Notes under the pieces: generated by a model
Told to the model about the DNA's origin: nothing
Databases searched by the model: none
The model's input: the letters and a program-made list of their open reading frames with translations, nothing else
Shown: positions 22,259-33,029 of the stretch, piece by piece
Position numbering within the stretch: position 1 is the first letter of the stretch
Layout: each line of letters begins with the position of its first letter
Position numbers and translations under genes: made by a program
From: Rhodocollybia butyracea
Taxonomy: Eukaryota; Basidiomycota; Agaricomycetes; Agaricales; Omphalotaceae
Direction of reading: 5' to 3'
Assembly: GCA_015501585.1 (NCBI GenBank)
Contig: JADNRY010000098.1
Span: forward strand, 1-64,000
Length of the DNA stretch: 64,000 nt

Positions 22259-24502
22259 TGAGTTTCATATTACAAACTAGTTACTAACTTTACTTGAGCC
22301 TAGTTGTTTGAGTATATATTTTTTGCCTAGCGGTTTCAACGAACGGAAAGGCTTGCTCTATAATCTCATTAATTTCTCTTATCATTTTTACTGCCGAGTT
22401 ACGTACTGTGAAGGTTTGGACGAGACTATTGATCGAGTCATAACATTTTGTCTATTGTTTGTAAAGACAAAGGAGTGCTCAAACAATAGACAAAAGGTGT
22501 GACTGGCCCGTGCTGAAGAGATACTTATTGTCATTTCCGAGCACTACCATAATGCAGGCCCCAGACGTTTCTAATAACAACACTTTGAAATTACTTTGCA
22601 TCAAGTACAATACATAAGCAGGAGGGGGGTCGAAAGAGAAGGCAAGAAGACGCGGCCCACGGGTGGTCGTACTACTGTCCATTGTTTGAAAAGACAAAAG
22701 GAGATCAGACAAAGCCCATGCCGACTCTTATTGTATTTTCCGAGCCAACAGCCAGTGCTTTGACCCATCACATGGTTGATGCAAATGGGCGCTAACACCA
22801 CTTCGCCTCTTTCTTTCTTTCTTTCATCCTCCAACCTCATTGCGCCACATCGGCTCAACTGATCCACTGTCTGTCACTCCTGGGCCCAGCCTACCAGTTG
22901 GTGTGGTGGCTCTGTCTGTATGGTGCTTGAGTAACAGACTTTCAACTCACAGATTGTTGCGCCTTCTCAGTTCAAGATTGACTTGTGTGCTGCAGTGGCG
23001 CCAGGTGACTCTGATAGCAAAAGAGGCAAGTTTCCAGAGTGTTCTTAAGAAATACCCTCCTTAAAAATTCCTTAAGATTAATGTCTTTGATGTGAGTTCA
23101 CGATATTCTTCTGATCTTAAGAAATTGTTCTTAAACACTCCTTTAAGATCTTACCTCAAACCTTGGCATTCTCATGTTCAGTGGTGAGTTTTGAGAGTAC
23201 TCTTAAGAAAAAGCTTTTTTTAAAATCCCTTAAGATTGTTGTTAAGTAATTTTATAGTTCTTAAGTTGTTGTATAAGTAGTAAGTACTTCTTAAAGTACT
23301 TAAAGTACATGATCATAAATAAAGTTTATCCTTTAAGGAAATGGAATCCCATTCCTGAATGAACATGCAGCTGGTTAATCAGTCCATCCAACTGATCATC
23401 AGTGATGGTTGACCAATATCCAATTGAAGATGAGGACACAACAGTTGCTGCCTGGGCCTGTACATTGTCAGGAACTTCTGTAGGTTCTACTGTTTGACCA
23501 TCGAGGATTTGATCTGAGGAGTCAACATTGTCTTCAGAGGATCTTCTATGCCTTGGGACTGGATTTACACCAGGTAAGGCAATTCCAAGATCTAGAAGAC
23601 GATGGCGAACCGTCCTATGGGGAATTCCAAGAAAATGACTGAGGCCAGATGTAGTTGTATGACCATAGGCCCACCTGAGAAACTCAGGATGTATGACTGT
23701 GTGAGGACGGCCTCTACTTCCGGTAAGCTCTGAAAAGACAATGGCAGGTCGGCCACTATGAGAGGCTTCAATGCGCTGGTCATAAAGAGTTCAAACATCT
23801 CCAAGCATTAGTTGGACTCCAGTTCGTAAGGTTTGAAGCTCTTCTGCTTCAAAAATATTTGAATGCTATATGCCCGCTCAGCTGTACGACCAAACTGGTC
23901 GAGATCTTTGCCAAGTAATTGAAGTAGAAATGGATCCGTTTCCTCAGTATAGACATTTATCAAAAGCCCTTGGAATTGCTCATAATGAGCACGAAAAGCA
24001 TCCAAAAGACCATTGTTATTAATATTTGAGGTGGAGGCAACATTGGAAACATTTGGAGCCCAGCTAAGTGTCACCAAGCTAAAAAAAGACACTCCAGAGC
24101 AAGCTGAATTGAATAAGTGGCAGACACATTTGAAAAGAGTAGTTGTCGCAAGATGTGCTGCTTCCGTAACGGCGGTGGACTTGCAAACCCTTTTATATCT
24201 GACCATTATGAAACTCCTCGGAGTATAGTCCAACCTTGTTGCAAGTATCAGCAAGTTACTGCAAACACTACCTCTTTATGATAATATGCTACGCCAGTTG
24301 CTTAAGCTTGTAATAATCACCTTTAGTGGAGCCATTTTTGGGAGAAGAATCTTTGCTCTTTCTGGCCTCCTTACTGCGTCTTTGATCGCCACATCCATCA
24401 TCCTTATCCGATTGAATTATGTTCGGAAATCCTTAAATAGAATGGTAGCGTCTGTTTTGGTTTCCTGGTTTCTCTTCTTTCTTTTTGTTCGTCTTACATA
24501 GG

Positions 24503-26508
24503 ATGGAAGCTCGTGATGTCCTCGGTCTTCTTTCTTTGAGTTCTGAGTCATCACTCAGTGACTTCTCATTTAAAAATGAAATACCGCCAAGCTCGTGGAC
24601 AGGGACACTGGAGGAACTGCTGCTGGATGGCCCATCACAGGCACCAGTGAGTGGATAGCCAAACCAAACCAAAAATTCTACTTACAAGTTGTTTTAGTCA
24701 CTTCTTTTGTCTACAGATAATCTGCTCGCCACCGGTACTGCCAACTCTTCTATTGGGGTGCCGTACGTGCATGACCTGCAAACGTTTCCTTCACCTCTTT
24801 CGGCTTCAGACTTCCAGCCTACTACCAATACCGTTGACCCTTCTTTGGAAATGCTCTTCCATCCCAACCTACAAGCATTTCATTTGCCTCTTTAATTTGC
24901 AGATGGTCAGCTTGCGACCAATACCACCCACTCTTTTGTTGAAGCATTTGCATCTCAGGCTCTACCAGCACATTCTCCTGTTGATCCCAGCTTGATGACC
25001 GTCTTAAATGCTCAGCCCCCAGCACCAACCGCACACAGGACATATTGTGAGGTGTAAATCATTCTTTCTTAACACAGATTTAACGAATGTATTTCTAGCT
25101 GTGACAATCCATATATGGGTATCGTTGCACATCAATATGCCAGCATCCCAAAGACAGACACTTTGGCACATTTCTGTGCCTGAAAATTTGATTCATCACG
25201 TTAATCAACAATACTACATCTTTCCAAATGTGATGATCAGGCTTATTCGATCACAGTTACAGCGAGGCGGATCTATGGTGATTCAAGACGCTATATGGAA
25301 TAACGATGCCACATTAGTGTCATCTCCTCTCCTTGCCATCATTTCCGATGGGACTCGATCCTTTGGATGTATCGGTAACCTTTTAAGTTGCCCACAAGAT
25401 GCTACTTTATTGTCAGCTTTTGTCACTGTTGATGACCACAGCCCTCACAACTATCACTATTTCTATTCTAATATCGGGTACTCACCAGAACAATCGGAAC
25501 ACCGACACTTTGAAGTTGGGATTATTACCAATAATCAAGAGCCACAATCGCATCAATCTCGTCTTGTGCTGTATAACACTCCATCAGCTACATCATGTTG
25601 TCAATTAAACGGAGCATCTGGTCCTTCTGTACCTGAAAGCCAGATGCCATTGATGACTTCGGTCCCAGGAGTTACTGCCAACATTGGTCATTCCCAGCCT
25701 CTATATCTTTCAAGATTGGATCCTCATCCTTTGGATCTTCCTCTTGTTGCTCCTATTCTGCCTCCCATCGCTTTTGTGCCACTTATTCCACCCCCTACCA
25801 CTTCTATGCCACCTATTCCACCTCCTATCGATTCGATACCACTCCAAACATACATTTCCAGCGCCTGAACTTGCATCATTGATGCGGTCGACTTTAAAGA
25901 CTATTGCATCAAAGCTGGTATCAATATTGAAACGATCAAATACGATCAACAGGCTACAGGATTCTATGTCCCGTTACACACACTCTATCAAGCATTCTGC
26001 CCCGTACGGACAGTGTTGGCTGCCTTGGGCTGTTCTGGCAGCTTGCTCCCTAAATCTCAACACATCCAATATGCCAAAAAGTTGGAGATGCTGCAGGGCC
26101 AGATGCTCCAGGATAGGAAGATGCTCCAGGACAAGGAGATGCTTCGGGACCTTCTTTCTAGCATATGCTGGTCCGATCGAACGTACAATGATAAACATTC
26201 AAATTATGAACTTGCTGAATATGTGGCCTTCCAACCATGGCCCTCTCCAACCGTAAAGTCAAATGGTTTGTAATTACATTTTACTGTCCTTATGAAGAAG
26301 CTCACGCCGTTTTGCAATAGAACATAAACTTTATGATATTTGGCTTCAGATAAAATATCTATGGGGCCCTCAGGGCTTTATTTATCGCACCAATGAACCT
26401 TTACCAATGTCGCTAGACCCTACTGAACGTCTGGCTGCCAAACTTAAACAGGTGCACCTTTATAACCATCAAAAACAACTGAAACGCAAATTTAATATTT
26501 CTGATTAA
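24503..26508 (+). CDS. Uncharacterised protein gene, decaying
   Basis: Starts at ATG 24503 (MEARDVLGLLSLSSESSLSD), head-to-head with the integrase gene. A GTGAGT donor at 24647 leads to a region of 93-bp tandem repeats, then a long frame from about 25080 (TLWHISVPENLIHHVNQQYY), a Pro-rich repeat (about 25740-25850), and a helical end (DFKDYCIKAGINIETI; then MLQGQMLQDRKMLQDKEML). A last intron joins YLWGPQGFIYRTNEPLPMSL and a basic tail ending at TAA 26506. The long frame is interrupted by one in-frame TGA at 25866-25868. I recognise no domain. Related-looking uncharacterised proteins with Pro-rich middles are common in Agaricomycetes, so function stays open. Confidence 0.45.
24717..24995 (+). 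repeat. 93-bp tandem triplication containing splice-acceptor-like sites
   Basis: Pyrimidine-AG sites end at 24716, 24809 and 24902, exactly 93 bp apart, each followed by similar sequence (a GAT/GAC codon, then ACCAATACC-like words). Because 93 is divisible by three, both frames through it stay open with 31-residue periodicity. Confidence 0.65.
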
Positions 26509-26596
26509 TTGCTCTGGTACGCTGTTCTGTACCCCATCGTTTAATATTGCATTGTTTGCCTCGGTTATGATTGATTTGCTTCTCTCACTTGCCTAT

Positions 26597-26790
26597 GCCA
26601 ATGTTACTCCCCTTGTATAGCTCCTTGCTCACCTACACTAATGTTACTCTCCTCATATAGTGCCTTGCTCACCTACACCAATATTACTCGTATAGCTTCT
26701 CACTCACCTACACTAATGTTACTCTCCTCGTATAGCACCTTGCTCACTCAGTACACTAAAATTACTTCCCTCACGTAGCTCCTTGCTTGC
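26597..26790. repeat. Minisatellite, about 45-50-bp unit, four to five copies
   Basis: The unit is approximately CACCTACACTAATGTTACTC plus TCCTCGTATAGC and ACCTTGCT, repeated with substitutions and one shortened copy. It lies just downstream of the 24503-26508 gene. Confidence 0.7.
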
Positions 26791-26799
26791 TCTTTGCTC

Positions 26800-29700
26800 A
26801 CAACCCAGACCTATTGCTTACTAACAGATCCTATATTGCTCCTTGCTCACAAACTGATAACCCCTTGCTTGCTTACCGATTAACGTACTACTAGCTGTTT
26901 ATACCGTATCGCCATATAAAGTTTATACATTTCTGTGAGTAAAGGGCTAGTAAGGTTGCATGCATATGCATATAGTCTGTCTCAACATCTTTTACCGGTA
27001 AATCCAAATGCAATTTTGCGCTTGATATCCAAAATCAAGAGACGGGAATTCAGAGAAACATTATTGTAACAATATTGTAATCAGCCATACATTAACTATA
27101 TTAGCACGGGTACAGATTGTACGACCTCTCATTGACCTCTCAAACTCTTGGCTCTGCAATTGTTATATCTCCCACCACGCCTGATCTGTTTATACAGGAA
27201 TGAGAGAGATTTTGAGAATAGAAGAACATGCCAAGTTAAAGCTGTACACCTTGTAAGGTGACCCCCTGTGCTTAGTGGAGTTGATGAGCCAACGGTACGT
27301 CCGAAAGGTATTGGCATTTGGTTTGGTGCACATTGTAATACTGATCATGGCAATTACCCGCTCTCTCATGAGCACGTACTACCCCTACCCCCGCCGCCAT
27401 ACTACCAGTACTCTTTCAAGTTTTATCAACCCAATCCCTCAATGGTGTTGGCGTAGTACTGCCCCCCACTGACCACAATACTAGCCATCCTCTTACTACC
27501 TCTGATGAGTTCGATCTGTCGCTCCCTCATGTATACAACTATTCCCTCCTAGTTCGATCTACACCATTCCTCACTCCGCATACAACTCCTGCTCCCTCCG
27601 AGTCCTAGTTTGATCGACACCATTCCTCGCCTCAGCGTACAACTCCTGCTCCCAATGGTCCCAACTGCCCTTGGACTCATAATCCTACCAGTTCAATCTG
27701 CCGCATCCTCATGCCTGCATACTGTCCTGTCCAGCCGCTCATACCGTTCCCTTTACCAACCAGGCTCCCAACCTATACTTGCGTATTTGTGGGAATTCAA
27801 ATGCCGATTCCAGGAATTCCTGGTTTTCCAGTGATAAATAATCCCCAGCTTGTTGGGATAGATGAAACAGGAGAAGATACTAAGTACATGTGCTTGATAA
27901 GACAGGCCTTTGGGTAAGTAGATGCAGAAAGAAGCAAGTGCCCCTGATAAGTCATCAATTGTATCACATGATGGGCGCCTAACTTCACTTCCATCTCTTT
28001 GCTTTGCCGTCAATCTTGTTGCCGACCTTTCAAGGAGCCTGGACTCCGCCTATACACCAGACATCTACCAGCATCATCTCGTTGATGAAGATGACAAAAT
28101 GCAGAAGGTCTTTTCAACCCACACAACTGCAACCTTAGGACTTAACTTGGAGGAGAGGAGACCGGTTGGAAGAGATAGAGGATGGGAGCATTGGGACTCT
28201 TATAGTCTCTCTGCAACTTATGTTGCATAAGCGATCTTTCCGTACTTTTCTAACTCTTTTTCTACTTGCGTGGTGACCATGCATCGCTTTGACACTCCGC
28301 TCATATTACGCTTTTATAGGAATACAATATGACAATGACAACAACGTTATCTGTGACTTGAGATACAGCCTTCGCTTATTGCCTGTGAGCGTGAGCAGGA
28401 ACTTATTGACCAGCCAATGCCAAAACCAGCCGCCATCCAATGTCATCCGGTTCACCTTCAGCTCCTACGTGGCCTCTTTTATCCCACACCATTTAAGTGT
28501 TCATCTTTGGAACTACTGGGCTACTAATGGAGGCCCATCTCCACAGTCACTGCCTCTGTCCTCACCGCTGCGTGGAACATTCTCCCTGTTTTGTTCACCC
28601 ATTCCAGCTCATAGCAAATGTTTGTCTTTTGACCAAGACACTGGTCCCCATTGACTCTTCCACTGCCCTACCGCTTTTGGTGTCCAATCCCATCTGTTCT
28701 CCATACACTATTCTCCTCAGGCTGGGACAGTGTTTGCTCTTCCTTTGCATCCATCACCCGTTTGCTCATCTTCTTCCCCTTGCGTCTTATCTAACAGACA
28801 ACCTTTGAAAAGTTTGCTCAAGTCTTCATCCTCTGCTATTGCATCTGCATACTTCTTCCCATCATGTTCATGTCCGGCATATTCATTCTGCTCATCATCG
28901 AGCTAGCTCTGCACCTAGCACTCCCGCAGATTACAATGATTCCATCTCTAGCAGTCCCTCATCCTTGTCGCCATCCGATTCTGGTGTGAAAAACCCTATG
29001 ACCCTGTCATTTTCCCTCTCTGTCAACTCATCTTGAACGTGTGCGGATTTTCCATAAATCACATCTTTGTTGGATGTGCGAGGTACTAGCAAGGAAAAAG
29101 GGACAGGTGCAGACACAGACTGTGGCAGTGCTTGGGGATATGGCGTGCGTGGGCGGATATCGAGGACCTGCAGCAGCCCATTCATTCCCCTTTCTCAAGA
29201 TTCGTAACCCATCTCCTCTATCTTCGAATAACTCTGTTTGCCTCTTCACCAGGTTTTGCAGAAGGGTGCTATGCTGGAATTGGATATGGTCGGTTATCCT
29301 GTCCCAGGTGCTTCCTTCCTCCGTTGCCGACGACTGATATTCTTCTAGAGTCAGTTTCATTATCTTCTTCTGGTCCCGCAAACTTCGTGGGGGTTGGGTT
29401 GGGGTTGTCGGGGTTCATGGTTGAAGGAGGCTGGAATTGGAAGGAAAGAAGCTATAGGTGTTGGCTTTGCCGTTGACCTGAAGGAGAGATCTGAGTCAAG
29501 AGGGCAAAAACTCAACATCAAGTGACTTATTGCTTACAAGCAAAAGTTGATTGTCTTCCCTCATCAAGCTGATAAGCTTAAGAAGGACAACTCTTCAGTA
29601 AGTAATAGATGTGATTATTGTGCAGCGTACCGACTGAACTTATTTTCAGGCGGAAGAACTTTCTGCATCAACCACTCATCTTACTATGACGACCCCAATG

Positions 29701-30270
29701 TCCTCCATGAATCGAGGTGTGGCTGAGGCGATGCCTCATCTTATCGAAAATGCTGCAAATCTTGCGCCTCAACTTCACTACCTGGTCATTGACAGCCACC
29801 CATGATGAACCCCATTGGTCAATCATCTCCACACATAGGTTCACGCATGCCTACCCCTCCACTCGATAACATGATCCTCATAAACAGCAAGGGTAAGAAC
29901 AATGATTCCGCTATCATTTTCACTTGGCAACGCTCTTGTTAGTGCACATATGTTGCTATTTGCTCTACTGATCCTAGACTAACCAGATATGTTGAACTGC
30001 AACGCAGGAAGTTCCGTTGCACTGCCAAAGGTATTTACAAGATTGCAGACAAAGGTCATCGCGTCGCTCACTGGGATGGTTTGAGGCCTCTTGGTGCTCA
30101 ATTCATTGATTCTGCTCTCGAATCTCTGGGTTCAGGATTATAGGAGTCGACTGTGTAGTCCCTTATTGTTGCGGAAATGTGCGGAAGTGAGTGGTCATTG
30201 TTATAATTTTTAATTGTGAATTGCTACTGACAGATTTATCGCGCAAATTTACAGCCTTCACCTGCATACC
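26800..30270. other. Degenerate coding-like DNA, no gene model
   Basis: Contains Pro/Ser-rich open stretches on the plus strand, for example about 27640-27917 (PGIPGFPVINNPQLVGIDET, then a GTAAGT donor) and 27922-28230, and short frames on both strands at 28830-29480. I could not join them into one splice-consistent gene or recognise a domain. Possibly fragments of a long gene related to the flanking plus-strand genes. Confidence 0.35.
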
Positions 30271-30798
30271 TTCCAGCACGTGGTTTTAGGCCCTTTTATG
30301 TCAGTTGCCCTGCACTGTCTGCACAAGCTGACTGCAAAAGGGAAAGAATGGGTGCCAGACGTTGGACTTTCTGGTTCCAAATCAGTCGGGCCTCAATTTA
30401 CATACGATGGTGATTTGATCATGACGGTGCTGGATGATGCTGCCACTAAGACAAGTGTTGACAATACAACTGAGATATGTGGATGGTTGACCAGTGAAAT
30501 GGCAAATGCTGATTCGGATTGAGGCTGAGCACAATTTGAAACGGCAAATACCAAACCTACTGGTAGCAGTCTCTTATTGCGCGTTTTTTGCCTACTTGTA
30601 CAATGATTTCACAATGATAGCTTTTGCTGCATATCAACTTTGAAATAAACTTAAGGTGGTTATTGAACTTGCACCGTAACCATCGAAGATCGAGGCCAAA
30701 AGACCGGGGCGGCAATACCATCAGTCAAATTCGGGGGCTGGTTTATTTTGCCTCATTTCCTTTCCACTTTCAACTCTCATCTGCTCTCTCCCTTTGTC

Positions 30799-32283
30799 AT
30801 GCGCAAATCTCCTGTAGGTGGTTTCAAAAAGACAGTGGCTCACAAGGTCAAAACTTGGATCAACTCAGGGCCTGGAACATTCATTTCAAAGCCTTCAGCC
30901 CGTTCCAAGTCTTCCACATCTGGCGGCACCAAATTGTCCTTTGCAAGTACCCAAAACCATTATCTTCCAGACATATATAGTGTACCTTTGCATCCTCGCA
31001 TCCCAGATGACATCCGGGATGAAATAAAACGAATCTTAGTTATTCCCTGGCCTGTGAATGACCAGGTGTACAATAAATTTTACTTCCACTATGCAAAACA
31101 AAATATTTCCATTCCAGCTGGACATAACTCAGAAATGGATGCTCTCGGTGAGTAGCATTTTACTCGATTGTGATTTTGTACAAATCTTCCATAATAGGTT
31201 GGGGCCACCTTGAACCGGGGGACATTGTGTTTTTGAGAGATCTTAATGGATCAGGAGATGGAAAGAAGGACTCTTTTGAGGGATATGTCTTTGAAGTGTA
31301 TGTATCGGTTTTACAATTTCAGGTGGAAACTAACGATTGTTTAAAGAGATAAATCTTCAAAGGTTGGAGAAGCACTCATGGAACTCTGAGATGATACTCT
31401 GGGTACACGGGCGGAACGAACCTCCAACCTCTGTACTTGCTTTGAGAAGTGCATGAAGCGCGCCATTAGAGCAGGCAAGGCCCGCTGCTTTGGAGTTGGT
31501 TTAAACCATCAAAAGCCCCGCAACATCAATGGTCCTGCTGTAGGAGGGAAAATACGCAGTAAACTGACTGAGGAGGAGGAAGAGCATGTTCAGCTATGAG
31601 AAAAACTAGTGAAGGTATGCTTTTTGGAGATTATAATGTAAATACAAAGCTCAAATCTTTGAATATCAATAGACGTCAGTTGATGCTGCAGTAAATATCA
31701 TTAAGAAGATCATCCCTGAAGAGTACAAACATTTGGAAGAAACTTGTGAACTGCACAACGTTCCACGGATTGGAACTGATGGCAACGTTTTATATCAAGG
31801 CATTCAGCTTAACCTTGCTCAGCCTGAACATGAAGATAGCAGTGGTAGGTTTAAATATTACCCTCTTTACTAACATTAACCGCGTTTGCAGATGCAAACG
31901 GCATCAAAGCACTTGGTTTTTTTGGCGGAATTCACTTTGACAAGTCAGATTCTCCAGGTGGTTATACTACACTGTTAGCCAACTCAGATCTTCCAGATGA
32001 TTGGAAAGGTGGTCGCTTTCATCTTGTTGAGTTTGGGCTGTATGTTGTGCTAGATGGAATCACCGCCAGTACATTTACCGGCCTCCGACTTCATGGAGGT
32101 ACACCTCCTCTAGCTCCAGCTGGTGCCATAATACCTTCTTGGGCATATCAATGGGTCATTGTTCTTTATCCTCAGGGCGCTACCCTTGATGGACGTGTCA
32201 ACATGAATTTATGTTCCCAACTGATGGAACACTGGTTCAGTTGACTCCGGAAATCAAAGGCCTCAGTGTAGTCAAACCAGCGG
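30799..32283 (+). pseudogene. 2OG-Fe(II) dioxygenase-like (TET/JBP-type?) region, with stops
   Basis: Exon 1 (30799-31147) encodes a basic N-terminus and LHPRIPDDIRDEIKRILVIP. Exon 2 from 31198 encodes GWGHLEPGDIVFLRDLN. Later exons reach FFGGIHFDKSDSPGGYTTLL (HxD: His 31933, Asp 31939), GGRFHLVEFGLYVVLDG and FTGLRLHGGTPPLAP (distal His at 32092). The HxD plus distal His layout and the LRLHGGTPP word match proteins I associate with the fungal TET/JBP-like oxygenase expansion. The position I would expect to hold Arg for 2-oxoglutarate (AYR) is AYQ at 32149. Defects are TGA at 31387-31389 and 31597-31599 in one frame, and a one-base shift near 32195. It is probably inactive. Family placement is from memory of motif layout and needs a profile search. 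Confidence 0.5.
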
Positions 32284-33029
32284 TTGAGGAGTACATGTTT
32301 ATTCTTCATTTAGAATTCACATATTTACATTTTCTCTAGAGATTGTGAAGGTAATGAAGATCCAGAGGAAACGATTGAGTAAGTATCTCCCTGAAGTTGA
32401 ACACTTGAAACAAACTCATTTGTGAGGTTAGGCTTTTGACTAGTGGGAATGAGATCAAGTTTTATTGTTGCAACAGGCAAAAGTGAGCAGTCAAATTCCA
32501 ATCAACTTTGACAATTACCATCACTTGTGGAGCATTGAACGCAATGGGACCAAATATTTGGCTGGTGTCTGGCCTCTTGCTCCAGAGGGTACTCTGTGGG
32601 TTGAGCCTGCAGCAAACACAGGTAAGGCCAATACTGGAACTTGAGTGTACAACACTTGACCTATATATCTTGTAGATCCTAGCTTGCTATCAAGGCGTCA
32701 ACAAGCTTATCTAAATTGGCTAGAACATCATAATTATTGACTACAGATTATCCCATCTGCATCTCGAAGCTACAAGCCTCCTTCAAAGGGTGAGTTCTCT
32801 TGTTTTACATATCATACATTCCAGACAACATTTGCTGCAGCCCTGAAACCTCCTTGATATATTCACTTGCAACCGAAAACTGTTTCTTTAATTCAAGTGT
32901 CTCAAATTGAAAAAATCACTTCTCGTCGGAAAACTAAGCGCCGAATGGCAACTGCAAAAACTGGCTCAAGTATGGTTTTAAATTTTTTGCTTCTTGGTAT
33001 TTACTGAAAGATTGGCATAGATGAGATCG

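Larger units (their letters stand above)
21294..22445 (+). mobile_element. Solo LTR, 1152 bp, probably Copia-type
   Basis: Starts TGTTATGAC and ends GTCATAACA, a perfect 9-bp inverted terminus. It is flanked by an exact 5-bp duplication TTTTG (21289-21293 and 22446-22450). No internal retrotransposon region is present, so it arose by LTR-LTR recombination. It shares ttccgcag / cattgcacag and TGASTCA words with the Copia LTR at 62930-63353, in opposite orientation. It is nested inside the TIR element at 20801-23357 and contains a hairpin array. Confidence 0.88.
20801..23357. mobile_element. TIR DNA transposon, non-autonomous, inserted in the integrase exon
   Basis: Flanked by AATGAACGT (20792-20800) and AATGAACAT (23358-23366), a 9-bp target duplication with one change. 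Removing the insert and one copy restores the frame QLHVHYCRAG. The ends are inverted: TGGGATTCCATTG, then AATAAAC and TTATTTATGATCAT on the left match the reverse complement on the right over about 60 bp. Subterminal zones are rich in CTTAAG palindromes on both sides. No transposase frame is seen. Without the nested solo LTR and its duplicated 5 bp the element would be about 1.4 kb. The 9-bp duplication points to a Mutator-like mover. Confidence 0.8.
19056..24254 (-). pseudogene. DDE integrase-core (transposase-like) gene broken by nested insertions
   Basis: Minus-strand gene of the integrase-core family common in Agaricomycetes. In order: an N-terminal helical part (24254-23810); a DNA-binding-like segment with SHFLGIPHRTVRHRLLDLG (about 23580-23640); RRQGYSVPGPNSLWLHDGHH (before the intron donor at 20600); GIVVHGFIDGHS with the first Asp (codon about 19929); CLRGDHGVENVWV with the second Asp; SVHNVRIERLW with the Glu; and a C-terminal tail to 19056. 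Two introns splice cleanly (acceptor at 19970; another intron at about 19680-19735). It is interrupted between QLHVH and YCRAG by a 2.56-kb element (20801-23357), and its intron holds a 569-bp MITE. It also carries an in-frame TGA at 23791-23793 and an apparent one-base shift near 23850. The catalytic residues are intact, so the damage is probably not ancient. Confidence 0.75.

Noticed and set aside
19056..24254. Calling the integrase-type gene a retrotransposon pol
   Set aside because: No reverse transcriptase, protease or gag words nearby; introns split the frame; the layout matches stand-alone integrase-core genes.
24651..24995. A periodic 114-codon frame (HLFRLQTSSLLPIPLTLLWK) considered as a repeat protein
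   Set aside because: Periodicity comes from the 93-bp DNA triplication and other frames are open too; coding frame not decidable.
28931..29381. Overlapping open frames on both strands at 28931-29480
   Set aside because: Neither has a motif or splice-linked neighbour; I could not choose a strand.
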